A stretch of DNA of 21,658 bases from NCBI GenBank assembly GCA_020631575.1, contig JAHDGX010000015.1, forward strand, positions 1 to 21,658, read 5' to 3'. Positions within the stretch are counted from its first letter, which is position 1, and every line of letters starts with the position of its first letter. A program made the position numbers and the translations under genes. Below are positions 9,157 through 17,954 of the stretch, piece after piece. The notes beneath the pieces are model-generated. The model saw only the letters and a program-made list of their open reading frames with translations. It did not search any database and was not told the origin of the DNA. This DNA is from Candidatus Altimarinota bacterium (lineage in GTDB: Bacteria; Patescibacteriota; Gracilibacteria; BD1-5; UBA6164).

Positions 9157-10401
9157 TTATATATTTTTTGCTAAGGAGCCTATCTGTATTGAAACATCAG
9201 AATTATCCGGTGTCACTATATATCTATTGTAATCATCATGCAGTCAAGATTCTTCTATTTTGTTTTGGAGTATTATTTCTGCTAACTTTTCTCATGTAAG
9301 AACTCTTGTTGCTGGTCCAAAGGTTCATGCTCCAGGGGATGAAGCTGACTCTACAAGTTTATTACTAAGTTGGAGACTTATTAGTGAATTTGCAGTTTTT
9401 GTTCAAAATATAGCTGTATCTTTATAGTCAAATACTCATACTTCTGTGAGTATGCGCTGGAGTTCTCTGACTTCAGGGGATATGTCTCAATATGAAGGTA
9501 TTCAAATTGCTTGTATTCTTTCTTGCGCTTGTATCAGAGACTGATCTTCCATTTTTTTAAACTCAATGAGAAAGTCTTGTTTCTTCTTTTCTTCATCGAG
9601 ATATAGAGTGTATACTTCTTGTAGTTTTTTTCTTGTCTTAGGTCCATATGATCCTGCCCCTGGAGTTGAAACAGAACTAACTACTCAATTATTTACTTGG
9701 AAGTTATAAACTGCGTCAATAGTATCTGAGTCATACTTTCATGTATAAGTATTACTATTGTAATATGATAGCTTATTAAGTATTTCTTGTAATTCCTGTA
9801 CATCTTCTACTGAGCTTGATCTTCCAAGTGATCGAGAGAATATATCTAAATCTTTAGCTTTTTGTGTTTGTGCTACCTGCACTTTCTTACCATATAGAGT
9901 AGTTGTTTTAGGGACAGCCCAACTAGGAGATGGAATAGAATTGTAATCTAGTGTAGTTTGAGTTGTAGATCGAACTACTTTTCCAGCTATTTTTCTCTTT
10001 CCCCAGTACATGGCTCTACGGAGTCATTCATCTCCGTAACCTACCCAGACATCAATTCTATCATGTGAATATCCTCTTTTTCATGCTGGAACTATAGCTC
10101 CACCTCTATCTTCTACTGATCCTACTCAGAGCCCTTTAAGCTCTATTTTTGTTCAAAACTTATATTTTCATGGGGCTGCAAGCATTCCTGAAAATACTTT
10201 TTTTCCTGAGGCTCAAGCTATTCCATTCCCATTCAGTCTTTTTTCAGATTCATAATTTCCTGTAATATAGTATTTTTGATCAGGAAGAGGTGAATAGTAT
10301 GCTGTGACAATAAAATATCAGCTATCACTCGCATCGATATTTTTAGGAATAAGAGAGAGAAGACTTACTAGTATAAGTAGAATTGAAAATAACTTCTTCA
10401 C
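9157..10401 (-). CDS. Secreted 3D-domain protein with two peptidoglycan-binding-like repeats (copy A)
   Basis: 414 residues. It starts at GTG: MKKLFSILLILVSLLSLIPK and then NIDA|SD, a good signal peptide with cleavage near 24. Residues 30-140 form a 3D (three-aspartate) double-psi beta-barrel like that of Rpf/MltA-type wall enzymes: FIVTAYYSPLP, the core EDRGGAIV (Asp98), YSHDRIDVWVG (Asp114, Asp117) and a closing AMYWGKRKIAGKV. Two helical repeats resemble PG_binding_1: about 199-260 (VQELQEILNKL ... SYGPKTRKKL) and 310-370 (VRELQRILTEVG ... TFGPATRVLT). Predicted to be exported and to bind or cleave peptidoglycan; whether it is a lytic enzyme is not proven from sequence. Same layout as copy B upstream on this strand, from which it is separated by a terminator. 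Confidence 0.85.
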
Positions 10402-10474
10402 GAAAATGAGATTACAATATAAATATTATAATAATTTTATCATGAATAAGCTCTCAAAGATGAATAAATGCAAA

Positions 10475-10514
10475 AAATAAAGCAAAGTACATATTGACTT
10501 ACTTTGCTTTATTT
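10475..10514 (-). terminator. Intrinsic terminator after 3D protein copy B
   Basis: A perfect 15-bp stem (10475-10489 with 10500-10514) has a 10-base loop, 9 bases past the copy B stop. On the minus strand it is followed by a run of T (TTTTTT). The stem is AT-rich but long. The plus-strand exit has no T run, so it probably acts in one direction. Confidence 0.8.
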
Positions 10515-10523
10515 GATTAATAA

Positions 10524-11783
10524 TTATTTAGCAATCTCTTTGAGGTAGAGTATTTTTGCCTTTACTACTGGATTCTTATCATACCTAGGCAGTATCTGGT
10601 CTATTTGCTGAAGAAGCTTGTTTACATATGCTTCAGAATTTTTTGATTTCAATGTTGTAAATGATCTATTGAGTTTACTCTTTTCACTAGAACTTAATGA
10701 ATAAGAGGTCGTCACTCATGTATCTGTCTTTTCATAGTAGGTCCAGAGAGCTGATTTTGTCTTGTTTCAAAAGTATCATGCTCCCCAGCTCTCAGAGTTG
10801 TCTATGAGTCCAATCTTTTTTTGGAGTGCTAGGAGGCTCGACTCAACCGAGCTATACTTTCCATCTACTAAACCGTTATATTCTCATAATTCTATTAGAA
10901 GTTCTTGGAGTCTGATTACTTCCTCTGATGGAGATCCAGGTTCTACTTGTAGATTTCCATACTCTAATATGATCTTATATTTTTCTGATGCTACCTTGTG
11001 GTTGTAACTATCAAACTTAGATGCAGATTCTTCAACTAATATTACTTCACTTCCTCAATATCTTTCTCTGAGCGCTGCTATAGTTTTCGGACCATACCAA
11101 CCTGCAGCATCCTCACTCTTACTGCTTATAACTCATGAAGCGAGTTGAAAATCGATAAGTTCATTCTTTATACTTTGATATTTTCCATCTATTTCTTCAT
11201 TGTAGAGATTAGCCTTAGTAAAGATGTTTTGAAGTTCTTTTACATCAGCTTCGATACTATTTTCAGGGTTTACACTCAATTTTGTAAGATTTCATATAGA
11301 AGATTCTCCGAAAATGATACTTACTTCAGAGCTAGGGACAACTATTTTTCACTTAATAGTGCGAGTTCCCCAAGAAAGAGCTCTTTGAAGTCATTCGTCA
11401 CCATATCCCATCCAAATATCTATTCTATCATAACTGTGTCCTCTCTCTCAAGCCTTTACGATAGCTCAACCTCTATCCTCTATAACCCCAATTCATATTC
11501 ACTCAAAGTATATCTTTGTTCCAAATGGATAGTTCTTAGGACCAGCTAAAAGCCCCGGAAAAACACTTTTTCCTGAAGCAGTGGTATGTCATTCACCGTT
11601 GAGCCTGATATCTCAGCTATAACTCCCAGTAGTATATCTTGATTGTCATGGAAGGGGAGAGTAGTAAGCCGTAGCAACAAAATAAGTCTCACCATCTTTT
11701 GCATTTACTTGCTGCATGTTTACGAAACTCCCAAGTATTGCCACTATTACAGCTCCTACTAGAAGCCTCAGTCTGGGTCACAT
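10524..11783 (-). CDS. Secreted 3D-domain protein with two peptidoglycan-binding-like repeats (copy B)
   Basis: 419 residues, clear paralogue of copy A. The ATG start gives a basic N-region (MGPRLRLL) and hydrophobic core (9-21), with probable cleavage after VNA (residue 28). An in-frame TAA lies upstream. The 3D domain spans about 34-146: FVATAYYSPLPGQ, IEDRGGAIV (Asp103), YDRIDIWMGYGDEGLQRALS (Asp119, Asp122) and WGTRTIKGKI. Helical wall-binding-like repeats follow at about 177-241 (DVKELQNIFTKANLY ... WYGPKTIAALRE) and 287-347 (EEVIRLQELLIELGEYNG ... YFGNKTKSAL). Unlike copy A it ends in a basic helical tail (360-419). UGA encodes both glycines around the 3D core and those in the repeats. 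Expected on the cell surface or in the wall; predicted role in wall remodelling or attack on a neighbouring cell. Confidence 0.85.
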
Positions 11784-11812
11784 AAAATCTAAATAATATT
11801 TTAAACTTGCTG

Positions 11813-11839
11813 ATTATAAGAATAACAGACATATAGCAA
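11813..11839 (-). promoter_or_regulatory. Predicted promoter of 3D protein copy B
   Basis: Minus strand TATAAT (11813-11818) with TTGCTA (11834-11839), spacer only 15 bases. The leader would be about 23 bases. Confidence 0.35.
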
Positions 11840-11905
11840 GTTTGTCTAGCGGGATTCACTAAATCTTCACAAAGAGAGAAGATAAAGTTTGACATTTTCT
11901 ATTAA

Positions 11906-11933
11906 TTGATTAAAAAGTGTTAAATGTTATAAT
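11906..11933 (+). promoter_or_regulatory. Predicted promoter of the 11940-13030 operon; near-leaderless start
   Basis: TTGATT (11906-11911), 16-base spacer, perfect TATAAT (11928-11933). The first ATG is only 7 bases after the -10 box, where transcription should begin, so the mRNA may be leaderless or start at the second ATG (11943). Confidence 0.5.
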
Positions 11934-11939
11934 AATTTT

Positions 11940-12341
11940 ATGATGAAAAGAACTACTTTATGGACTCCTTGCCAATGAGAATTGACTCAGCAAAATTGAA
12001 ACAGAGCTTTACTACAAATAAATTCTGATGACAAGAGCTATGCATTTGATGTGAGAATTCAAATAAGCACTATAAAAGTACAAGCTACGGACTTACTATC
12101 TATTTCTAATGAAGTAGATCCCAAAGAAGTAGAACAATATTCAGTATTATGTGAATGAGTCTGAAAAACTTCCTTAGAACTATTATGATGAAATCATATG
12201 AGTTTAGCTCAAGCAGTAGAATATTTAGTCTTAGAATTAAGTCACGCAATTGATGAGATGATTGATGACCCAGTAGGATATTCAAATAGCCTATTTTTCC
12301 AAAATGCTGAGTTGAGAGCTATTAATACTGGAAGAATTTAA
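11940..12341 (+). CDS. Hypothetical protein, operon partner of hydrolase-like gene
   Basis: 133 residues (132 if the second ATG is used). No signal peptide or membrane helix. I do not recognise a family. The N-terminal half is Gln/Asn-rich and probably beta (NGNRALLQINSD, AFDVRIQISTIKVQA). The C-terminal half is acidic and helical (SLAQAVEYLVLELSHAIDEM). One UGA-UGA pair encodes GG in ELLGGNHMS. Seven glycines in all come from UGA, and the reading frame is intact, so it is a real gene and not a remnant. The alpha/beta-hydrolase-like gene starts 8 bases downstream in the same operon, so the two products probably act together; the function is unknown. Confidence 0.7.
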
Positions 12342-12349
12342 AATTATTC

Positions 12350-13030
12350 ATGTATCAAAAAGAACCTGTACTATATATCCCTTGATTTCAAGAGCCAATT
12401 AAGCTGTGACAACCTTGAGTTACTGTAGAACAAATATGCCAAGAAAAGGGAAGAGAGTTTAAGAGAGTGATACTTCCTTGAGATATTAGATATGATCAAC
12501 ATAGCAAGTTCTCACTTTCTGCCATAAGAGAAAGAGTCAGAGGACTTCTTGAAAATATAGAAGACAATACAACTTTAGTAACTTATTCGCTTTCTGCAGT
12601 TCCTACGCTTTGAGCTTTTGTAGATTCTGAGGAGAAGGTTAGAAACAAAGTCTCAAAAATAGTATTTCTTCATCCTGCTACAAACCCAGTTCATTCAGTA
12701 GCTGTAATGGATTGGATGACTAATAGGTGTAGGTGAAGTGTATTACCAATAAAGCACTATTTAGATTGAGATTCTAGTAAGGTTTTTAACAGGGTAATAG
12801 GAAAATGGAATTGAAATTGAGAACAGTTTCAAGAAGATTTGAGAGATTGCAGTGCACAAGAACTAGATATAAATTGAATTCTAACTACCGGAGTTCCTAA
12901 AGCTCATGAAATTCTAGTAAGACCAACAGATGCTATTGCTGATCCAAAAGTAGATATTGATTTCATGGATTTCAGACAATTAAAAAATAATCATATTCCC
13001 GACTTAAGTAATCAAGATTTCATTAGGTAG
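12350..13030 (+). CDS. Alpha/beta-hydrolase-like protein
   Basis: 226 residues, cytoplasmic by lack of a signal. The N-terminus VLYIPGFQEPIKLG (7-20) is a strand plus oxyanion-type HG-like loop. A strand-nucleophile-helix turn follows at TLVTYSLSAVPTLGAF (75-90), placing Ser80 as candidate nucleophile. The motif is T-Y-S-L-S rather than the usual G-x-S-x-G. KIVFLHPATNP (103-113) is the next core strand. Candidate acid and base are Asp194 (VRPTDAIAD) and His215 (NNHIPD), in the right order for the triad. It resembles small RBBP9/YdeN-type serine hydrolases, an assignment by fold pattern only; substrate unknown. Follows the unknown 11940 gene by 8 bases and overlaps the convergent tilS by 8 bases at the stops. 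Confidence 0.65.
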
Positions 13031-13964
13031 CATTATGTCTAATAACATTTCAGTCTTTAAAGAGATTCATTCATTTGATCTCTTTTTTGGTTTTGTTATT
13101 TTTTCAGTTTATAAATTTTATAACCTCTGCTATATTTCATTCTGAAAGACCTATCGTAGAGTTTCAGTTAGACTTATAGTAGATGGAGCGAATAATCTCT
13201 TTCTGTAGTAGGGGAGAGAACATAAGAAACATTGGGATTGAAAAAGCATCTCAATCTCATAAAAACTCTTGTACTTCGTCATCGAGATGTTGTCTAATCT
13301 CTTCAAAGTAAGAAAGTAAGTTTTTGAGATTTTTTTTATGCTCTGGGTGAACTTTTTCAAAGAGAGGGAGTACTTTATTGCGGAGATAGTTTCTTGTATA
13401 GTTATTATCCTTATTAGATTCATCTTCGAAGTAGCCTAACTTATTGTCATCTAAGTACTTATATATTTCAACTTTTTCGACTCACAAAAGTGGTCTGAGT
13501 ATTCATCCAGAAGATTCTTGCATATTAATAAGGCCAGTAAGCTTACTTCATCTGAGCATATTAAACATACTAGTTTCGATTCTGTCATCCAGATGATGTG
13601 CTGTAAGGACTTTATCTACGTTATAGATGTTACAAACTGCATCAAAAAACTGGTATCTTTTTTCCCTTGCGAGTTCTTCGAATCATTTTGAGGGGTAGAG
13701 TTTTTGTATTTTTTCAAAATCACAATCTGCTATCTCAACCTGGAAACCTTCTTTTTTTCATAACTCTTCTAAAAACTCCTCTTCTACTTTGCATTGCTCT
13801 CTTGTGTTATGATTGAGATAACAAGCTACTATATTAGGCTTGTAATCAGTTTTTAATAGATGATAGAGTAAAAACATACTATCAGCTCAAGTGGAGCAGG
13901 CAAGTATTATTTTCTCATCTTTTTTAAAGTGCTTTTCAAGGAATGGTACGATGTCGAAATTCAT
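13023..13964 (-). CDS. tilS: tRNA(Ile)-lysidine synthase
   Basis: 313 residues. TilS uses ATP to attach lysine to C34 of the CAU-anticodon tRNA-Ile so that it reads AUA, a codon used very heavily in this window. The N-terminal PP-loop is CSTGADSMFLLYHL (Ser24-Asp28-Ser29; usual SGGVDS, with a Thr for the first Gly and the second Gly encoded by UGA). Further TilS blocks are YLNHNTRE (usual HVNHGLR), KGFEELAREKRYQFF, LTAHHLDDRIETSMFNMLRG (the H-x-DD-x-x-ET site) and LRPLLGVEKVEIYKYL, then DESNKDNNYTRNYLRNKVLP. It is shorter than E. coli TilS (about 430) and probably lacks the C-terminal domain, like short bacterial TilS forms. Divergent from the PsiE-like gene. Confidence 0.93.
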
Positions 13965-13982
13965 AGCTTTTAGGGTCAATAT

Positions 13983-14019
13983 TTGAGAAATAGTATAAAG
14001 TATAGTAGTATTATGGCAA
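13983..14019. promoter_or_regulatory. Overlapping divergent promoters of tilS and the PsiE-like gene
   Basis: Plus strand: TTGAGA (13983-13988), 17 bases, TAGTAT (14006-14011). Minus strand: TTGCCA (14014-14019), 16 bases, TATACT (13992-13997). The two elements overlap, so polymerases could not occupy both at once. Confidence 0.35.
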
Positions 14020-14040
14020 GTACTAATAAATAATTAAGTT

Positions 14041-14511
14041 ATGTCCAAAGAAAAAGACTTTTTTAGAGAAACTACTCGGCTCATCATATCAGGCTCTATT
14101 TACACTCTCATGGGGCTCGTTTCTATATATATACTATACATGACAATGTTTCTTGTATATAAAGTACTTTCTGTTATATATATACATGTTGGGTATTTAT
14201 CTGATTTTTCACAAGCAGGTCTATCAAAAGCATCTCAAATGAGTATCACTCTCACTGAAGAAGTATTATCAGTTGTTACCATCATACTTGTTCTTGTAAA
14301 GTCATTTAAGATTCTCATCTCATACTCAAAACATCACCATATTGAGATTAAGCCTCTCGTTGAAATTGCTATTATTGCGCTTCTCATGGAAGTTGTATTT
14401 AATTTCTGAGCACATTCGATGCAAATAAACTGGCTCTTTGCAGTCTTTGGACTTGGACTTATAGTCATCTACGCAACACTCCCGTATTTTAGGAGAAGAG
14501 TAAAAGTATAA
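14041..14511 (+). CDS. PsiE-family (phosphate-starvation-inducible E-like) membrane protein
   Basis: 156 residues with four hydrophobic segments (about 14-42, 68-92, 103-121 and 127-145) and charged ends (MSKEKDFF; YFRRRVKV). The linker HHHIEIKPLVEIAIIALLME between segments two and three matches the conserved core of the PsiE family. The biochemical role is unknown; the family is named for E. coli psiE, induced by phosphate starvation. UGA gives the glycine in NFGAHS at the start of the fourth helix. The protease gene begins 9 bases after its stop, so they form a two-gene unit and the membrane protein could position or regulate the protease. Confidence 0.75.
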
Positions 14512-14520
14512 TCATTTCAC

Positions 14521-15504
14521 ATGGCAGGGCACGAAAATCCATCTTACGAAGAAAAATCATGCGAACAGTTCGAATCATGATTCTTTGAAGAAACATCAAC
14601 TGAACTGTCTATTTGTCGATTAGAAACTCAAAGAGATATACTTAAAGAAATGCTTGAAAGTGGAGATCATTGAATATTAGAGTTATTAAATGCGTCTCCA
14701 GTTGTGAATGATGCATCCTTTTTACGATGAAGTGAATATGATCCATTAACACATTTTGAGCATCCTCCTGTAATATGAATTTTATGACTCAAGTACATAG
14801 AGGAAGAAGAAAGATATCACGAAAACTTTGTTGACTGATACGGTGAGGCATATAGAGACTTTCTTTTTACGCAAGACACGAAGCTCGCTTCAGCAAATTG
14901 ATTTTTTCTCGATTATAACGGTAGAAAATGATTAATGACTGCTGCTCATGTATGACCTAGTTTTTATAGATGATTAGATACAAATAGGCCTAACTATGAG
15001 TTGGATGGTAACACTGATGCTCTCTTTTTTGATTTTGATTCAGATCTACGAAGTCATTTATCAGAAGGTTTATTAAATTCTGTCCCAAGTTTAACATCCC
15101 CCATTATTTTCCAAGGTAGTTGAAACCCTGTAGAAGGTAATATAGTTTCTACCATCTCGTTTGACCAAGGCTGATCATTTCATGACAGTATACCTAACTT
15201 AAGAATGAAAAGCTGAGCTGCTATATTGATTACTCCTGAGATAGAAAGAGAGATGCTCAATTTATGGGATAACGAATGAAGAACTGAACGCGCGTCTGAA
15301 CAATGAAGATATGTTTGAAAATATATATACAGAATTTCAAGAAACGAATGGAGAAATTGATGATGAACTTCATGATCTCCTGTTTTTATTAATAATAATT
15401 GGGCATGAATCCATCTAGCTTCTACTCATATATGAGGAGTGTATTTCTGAATTTTTTCTCCTACTTCGATGATAGAAGAAACAGTTCTATCAGATCTAAA
15501 CTAG
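14521..15504 (+). CDS. Trypsin-fold (S1-like) serine protease without signal peptide
   Basis: 327 residues. The catalytic triad of the chymotrypsin fold is visible in order: His143 in RKGLMTAAHVG, Asp166 in NTDALFFDFD, and Ser284 in GGGTSGSPVFINNNWAGIHL, the standard G-x-S-G-[GS]-P block followed by the 'GIH..' strand. The spacing suits V8/HtrA-type enzymes. No PDZ domain is present. An acidic N-terminal region of about 120 residues (starting MAGHENPSYEEKSCEQFE) has no signal peptide or membrane helix, so the product is predicted cytoplasmic or exported by an unrecognised route. UGA encodes most glycines, including those just before the nucleophile. Preceded by the PsiE-like membrane gene (9-base gap); ends two bases from the convergent RNHCP gene. 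Confidence 0.85.
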
Positions 15505-15506
15505 GT

Positions 15507-15791
15507 TTATAACTTCCCAAAAACCTCTACACTATCATCCTCAGCAAGTTTGTTAGGAATTTTTTTTCCACATTTAGTGCATTCATGGATTACCATCCAG
15601 CCTTTGTTTTTATGATAATCCTTTCAAGCTGGTTTCATGATACTTTTACAGTCACTCAGTCTATCTCAAGGAAAGTCTTTATCTAAATGTTTCGAATATA
15701 AGCAATATGGGCAATGATTCCTTGCGCTTCAAGTAGGATGTTTTTCTATAGTCTTCTGACAGTTTTGACATGTGAAAGACTCATTTTTCAT
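15507..15791 (-). CDS. RNHCP domain zinc-binding protein
   Basis: 94 residues. It contains the domain's namesake: FTCQNCQKTIEKHPTGSARN, followed by HCPYCLYSKHLDKDFPGDR and SDCKSIMKP. Two Cys-x2-Cys pairs (Cys8/Cys11 and CPYC), the histidines and the later CTKCGKK pair suggest bound zinc, probably two sites. The RNHCP family has no known function; many members are small stand-alone proteins. The start is about 14 bases after the stop of the pterin dehydratase-like gene, so it is last in the mraY unit. Two of the glycines (HPTG, FPGD) are UGA codons at family-conserved positions. Confidence 0.85.
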
Positions 15792-15804
15792 TATAAATCA
15801 CATA

Positions 15805-16050
15805 CTATTTCTTGTAGCTAGATTCTATAAGCTTTGCTATTGCTCTATCTTTTGATGTAACAGTTCATCAAGCGTCATGCGTAGTAGAACAAATTGATAC
15901 ATATTTGTAATCATGGAGATAGATATCTGGATGATGATTTGATATTTCTGCAATATTTCCAACCTGATTTACAAACTTGAGAGCATTTTCAAAATTGCGG
16001 AACTCAAAGCTAGCTTGAAGCATATTATCTTCCTCAGTGAAGTGTTTCAT
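15805..16050 (-). CDS. 4a-hydroxytetrahydrobiopterin dehydratase (PCD/DCoH)-like protein
   Basis: 81 residues, a little shorter than usual (about 95-105) because the N-terminal strand is missing. Motifs: FEFRNFENALKFVNQVG, the active-site NHHPDIYLHDYKYVSI (His39, His40, Pro41, Asp42), STTHDAGGTVTSKDRAIA (His58). The family dehydrates 4a-carbinolamine pterins made by aromatic amino-acid hydroxylases; homologues also occur without such hydroxylases and have other roles. The double glycine GG after THDA is a UGA-UGA pair. Its ATG is one base after the mraY stop, so it is co-transcribed with a peptidoglycan gene, and no hydroxylase is nearby. Confidence 0.88.
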
Positions 16051-16051
16051 A

Positions 16052-17092
16052 CTACTTTGTAATCATATAAAAGATCACTCAAACTACTGAGAGAATCATT
16101 CCAACAAGCCAAAGCCTAAATACTACAGTTTCTTCTGACCATCAGCATGCTTCTAGGTGATGATGAAAGGGAGCGATTTTAAATACTTTTTTTCATTTTC
16201 TGAGCCTTTTACTACTTAGTTGTATGATAACAGAGAGTGTTTCAAGAATAAATATAAGCCCGACTATAACAAGAATAGCAACTGTATTTGTAAGAAGTGC
16301 CATGAGTCAGAGATTTGCTCACAGGGCAAGTGATCATACATCCCCCATAAAAAATTTAGCAGGTTTTATATTAAACCACAGAAAAGCTACCAGTGCTCAG
16401 CAAATTGAAACACAAAGCGTTGAGAGAAGATAAAGTCACTGATCATAGGTTATAAATCAGTATACCCCGTAAGTGAATAATAATAGTCAGCCAGCTAATC
16501 AATCAAGTCCATCAGTAAAGTTGACACTGTTAGCTGCAGCAATAATGATAAACATAAAAAGAGGTATAAATAGAAGTCAAAGTTCTATTCAAGGAAGAAA
16601 TGGAAGAGAGAGAAGAATCTCTGACCATCAGAGCTTATCATAAAACCACCATGCTCAAAGTCATGAGAGGAGTATAAGCCATATCATCTTAAACTTTGCA
16701 GAAATTCATTTAGTTTTTCATATTCCCCTGATATTCATCCAATCATCGACTCAACCAAGTAGTCAAACAGTAAAGAGAGTGAAGAGGCTCAGATATGTTT
16801 CTTTTTGATTAAGGAGGGAATTGTTAGTAAAACCAAATTTTTGAAGAATTATACTCACTACTACCATAAAAAATACACTTCCCAGTATTACAGCTCAGCC
16901 CATAGTAGGAGTTCAAGCTTTTTTCTCATGAAGTTTAAAAAACTCAAATGCTTTTCCTATAGTAGCATTTTCTCTAATCTGTTTCCCCATTTTAGCATAT
17001 TGCAATAATTGTATATACTTCGGGGTACAGAGAAATCCTACTAAAAAAGTAGCAAGTCAAAAACCAAATATTTGAATCAAATTTGTATCCAT
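16052..17092 (-). CDS. mraY: Phospho-N-acetylmuramoyl-pentapeptide-transferase
   Basis: 346 residues, normal MraY length, with about ten hydrophobic segments. It transfers phospho-MurNAc-pentapeptide from UDP to undecaprenyl phosphate, making lipid I at the inner membrane. Signature motifs are all present: HEKKAGTPTMGG (55-66), GGVDDWMNI (113-121, Asp116/Asp117), NSVNFTDGLDGLAGG (188-202, Asp194/Asp197), FFMGDVGSLALG (247-258, Asp251) and PFHHHLE (308-314). UGA encodes invariant glycines in DGLDG, AGG, DVG and ALG. The start gives MDTNLIQIFGFG, entering the first helix. First gene of an mraY-PCD-RNHCP unit; other mur genes are not in the window. Depends on the product of uppS at the other end of the window. 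Confidence 0.96.
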
Positions 17093-17219
17093 TTTCTCTT
17101 ATAGATAAACTAAAAATATGGCAGGATTGTATCGTGATTCACAAAAAAGTAAATCTTTTCCTTTACTTATAATCCCTTCAATTATACTAATTGAAAATAT
17201 CCTACTATAACAAGTATTT
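17093..17219. other. Divergent intergenic region between mraY and mtnN
   Basis: 127 bases with no convincing gene. A 30-codon reading frame at 17118-17210 (MAGLYRDSQKSK...) has no supporting context. A weak AT-only hairpin (AAGTAAA/TTTACTT) lies near 17150-17171. TATAAT-like boxes occur on both strands, but none has a well-spaced -35 box that I would commit to. Confidence 0.4.
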
Positions 17220-17915
17220 ATGACTCCAATAATCACAAAATGAATCATTACAGCACTTCAACTCGAAGCTGATTTGATTATTAAAAGCTTTTCACTTAAA
17301 AATACAAAGACAATCTGAACTCTCAAAATATTTGAATGAATACGAAAATGAGACGAATGAGAGGAAGAAAATATAGTTTTACTTGTTTGCTGAGAATGAA
17401 AAACCCAATCAGCTTTTGCAACTACATATTTGTGTGAGAACTACAGCCTAGAAAAGATAGTGAATATTTGAATAGTATGAAATTTCAATCATGAAACTTT
17501 TTCTATTGGAGATGTTATTATTCCAAACACTTTCGTGATGCATGACTTTTATATGCCAGAAGAAATAGACTTCCATAAAGCTCAGAGAGAAGCTATATTT
17601 CTTGAATATGCAATTTGAGAAGAATATAATCTTGAGAAATTTACCCTTCACCTGAGTTGAATCTGCGCAACAGGAGATCAGTTTATAGACAATAATGATT
17701 TACAAAGTGAAATAGTAGAAAAATTTTGAGCTGATATAGTAGATATGGAAGCTTATAGTATTCTCAGCGTTATACGAAACTATGGTATGCTTGATAAGAC
17801 AGTAGTTATTAAGTCTGTAAGTGATTGAGCCGATTGAGATGCTAAAAATAACAGCATGGATAATCTCAATCTCGCAATGCAAAACGCAGTGAGTATATTA
17901 GAGTTTACGCTCTAA
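17220..17915 (+). CDS. mtnN: 5'-methylthioadenosine/S-adenosylhomocysteine nucleosidase family protein
   Basis: 231 residues, normal for MTAN/Pfs. The family splits methylthioadenosine, S-adenosylhomocysteine or 5'-deoxyadenosine into adenine and a thioribose. Visible: ITKGIITALQLEADLII with the general acid Glu16, IVNIGIVGNFN (usual N-x-G-x-AG), IGDVIIPNTFVMHDF, GICATGDQFI, VDMEAYSILSV (Met176, Glu177, contacts ribose) and IKSVSDGADGDA (Asp202, catalytic Asp-197-type). Gly-Ser/Ala replacement at IVGNFN is mild. An in-frame TAA lies four codons upstream, so the ATG is well fixed. Many residues in the catalytic loops are UGA-coded glycines. A strong bidirectional terminator follows immediately. 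Uridine/other nucleoside phosphorylases share the fold, but the length and motifs favour MtnN. Confidence 0.88.
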
Positions 17916-17954
17916 TAATAAAAAGAGCTATAAGTATATAGCTCTTTTTATTAT
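17915..17954. terminator. Bidirectional intrinsic terminator between mtnN and the flavin reductase gene
   Basis: A perfect 18-bp stem (17915-17932 with 17937-17954) with a 4-base loop (AGTA) includes GAGCTATA. T runs follow on both strands (TTTTTATTAT). The arms reach into both stop codons (mtnN ends 17915; the minus gene stops at 17951-17953), so it serves both convergent genes. Confidence 0.88.

Noticed and set aside
11689..11895. 68-codon frame on the minus strand over the copy B start
   Set aside because: Out of frame with the signal peptide and 3D domain of copy B, with no recognisable features.
14560..14585. tRNA-like T-loop sequence GTTCGAATC
   Set aside because: No flanking stems, acceptor or anticodon arm; it lies in the protease coding frame (residues 14-21).
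17118..17210. 30-codon frame upstream of mtnN
   Set aside because: No family, no promoter fit, no conserved features; probably chance in the leader region.
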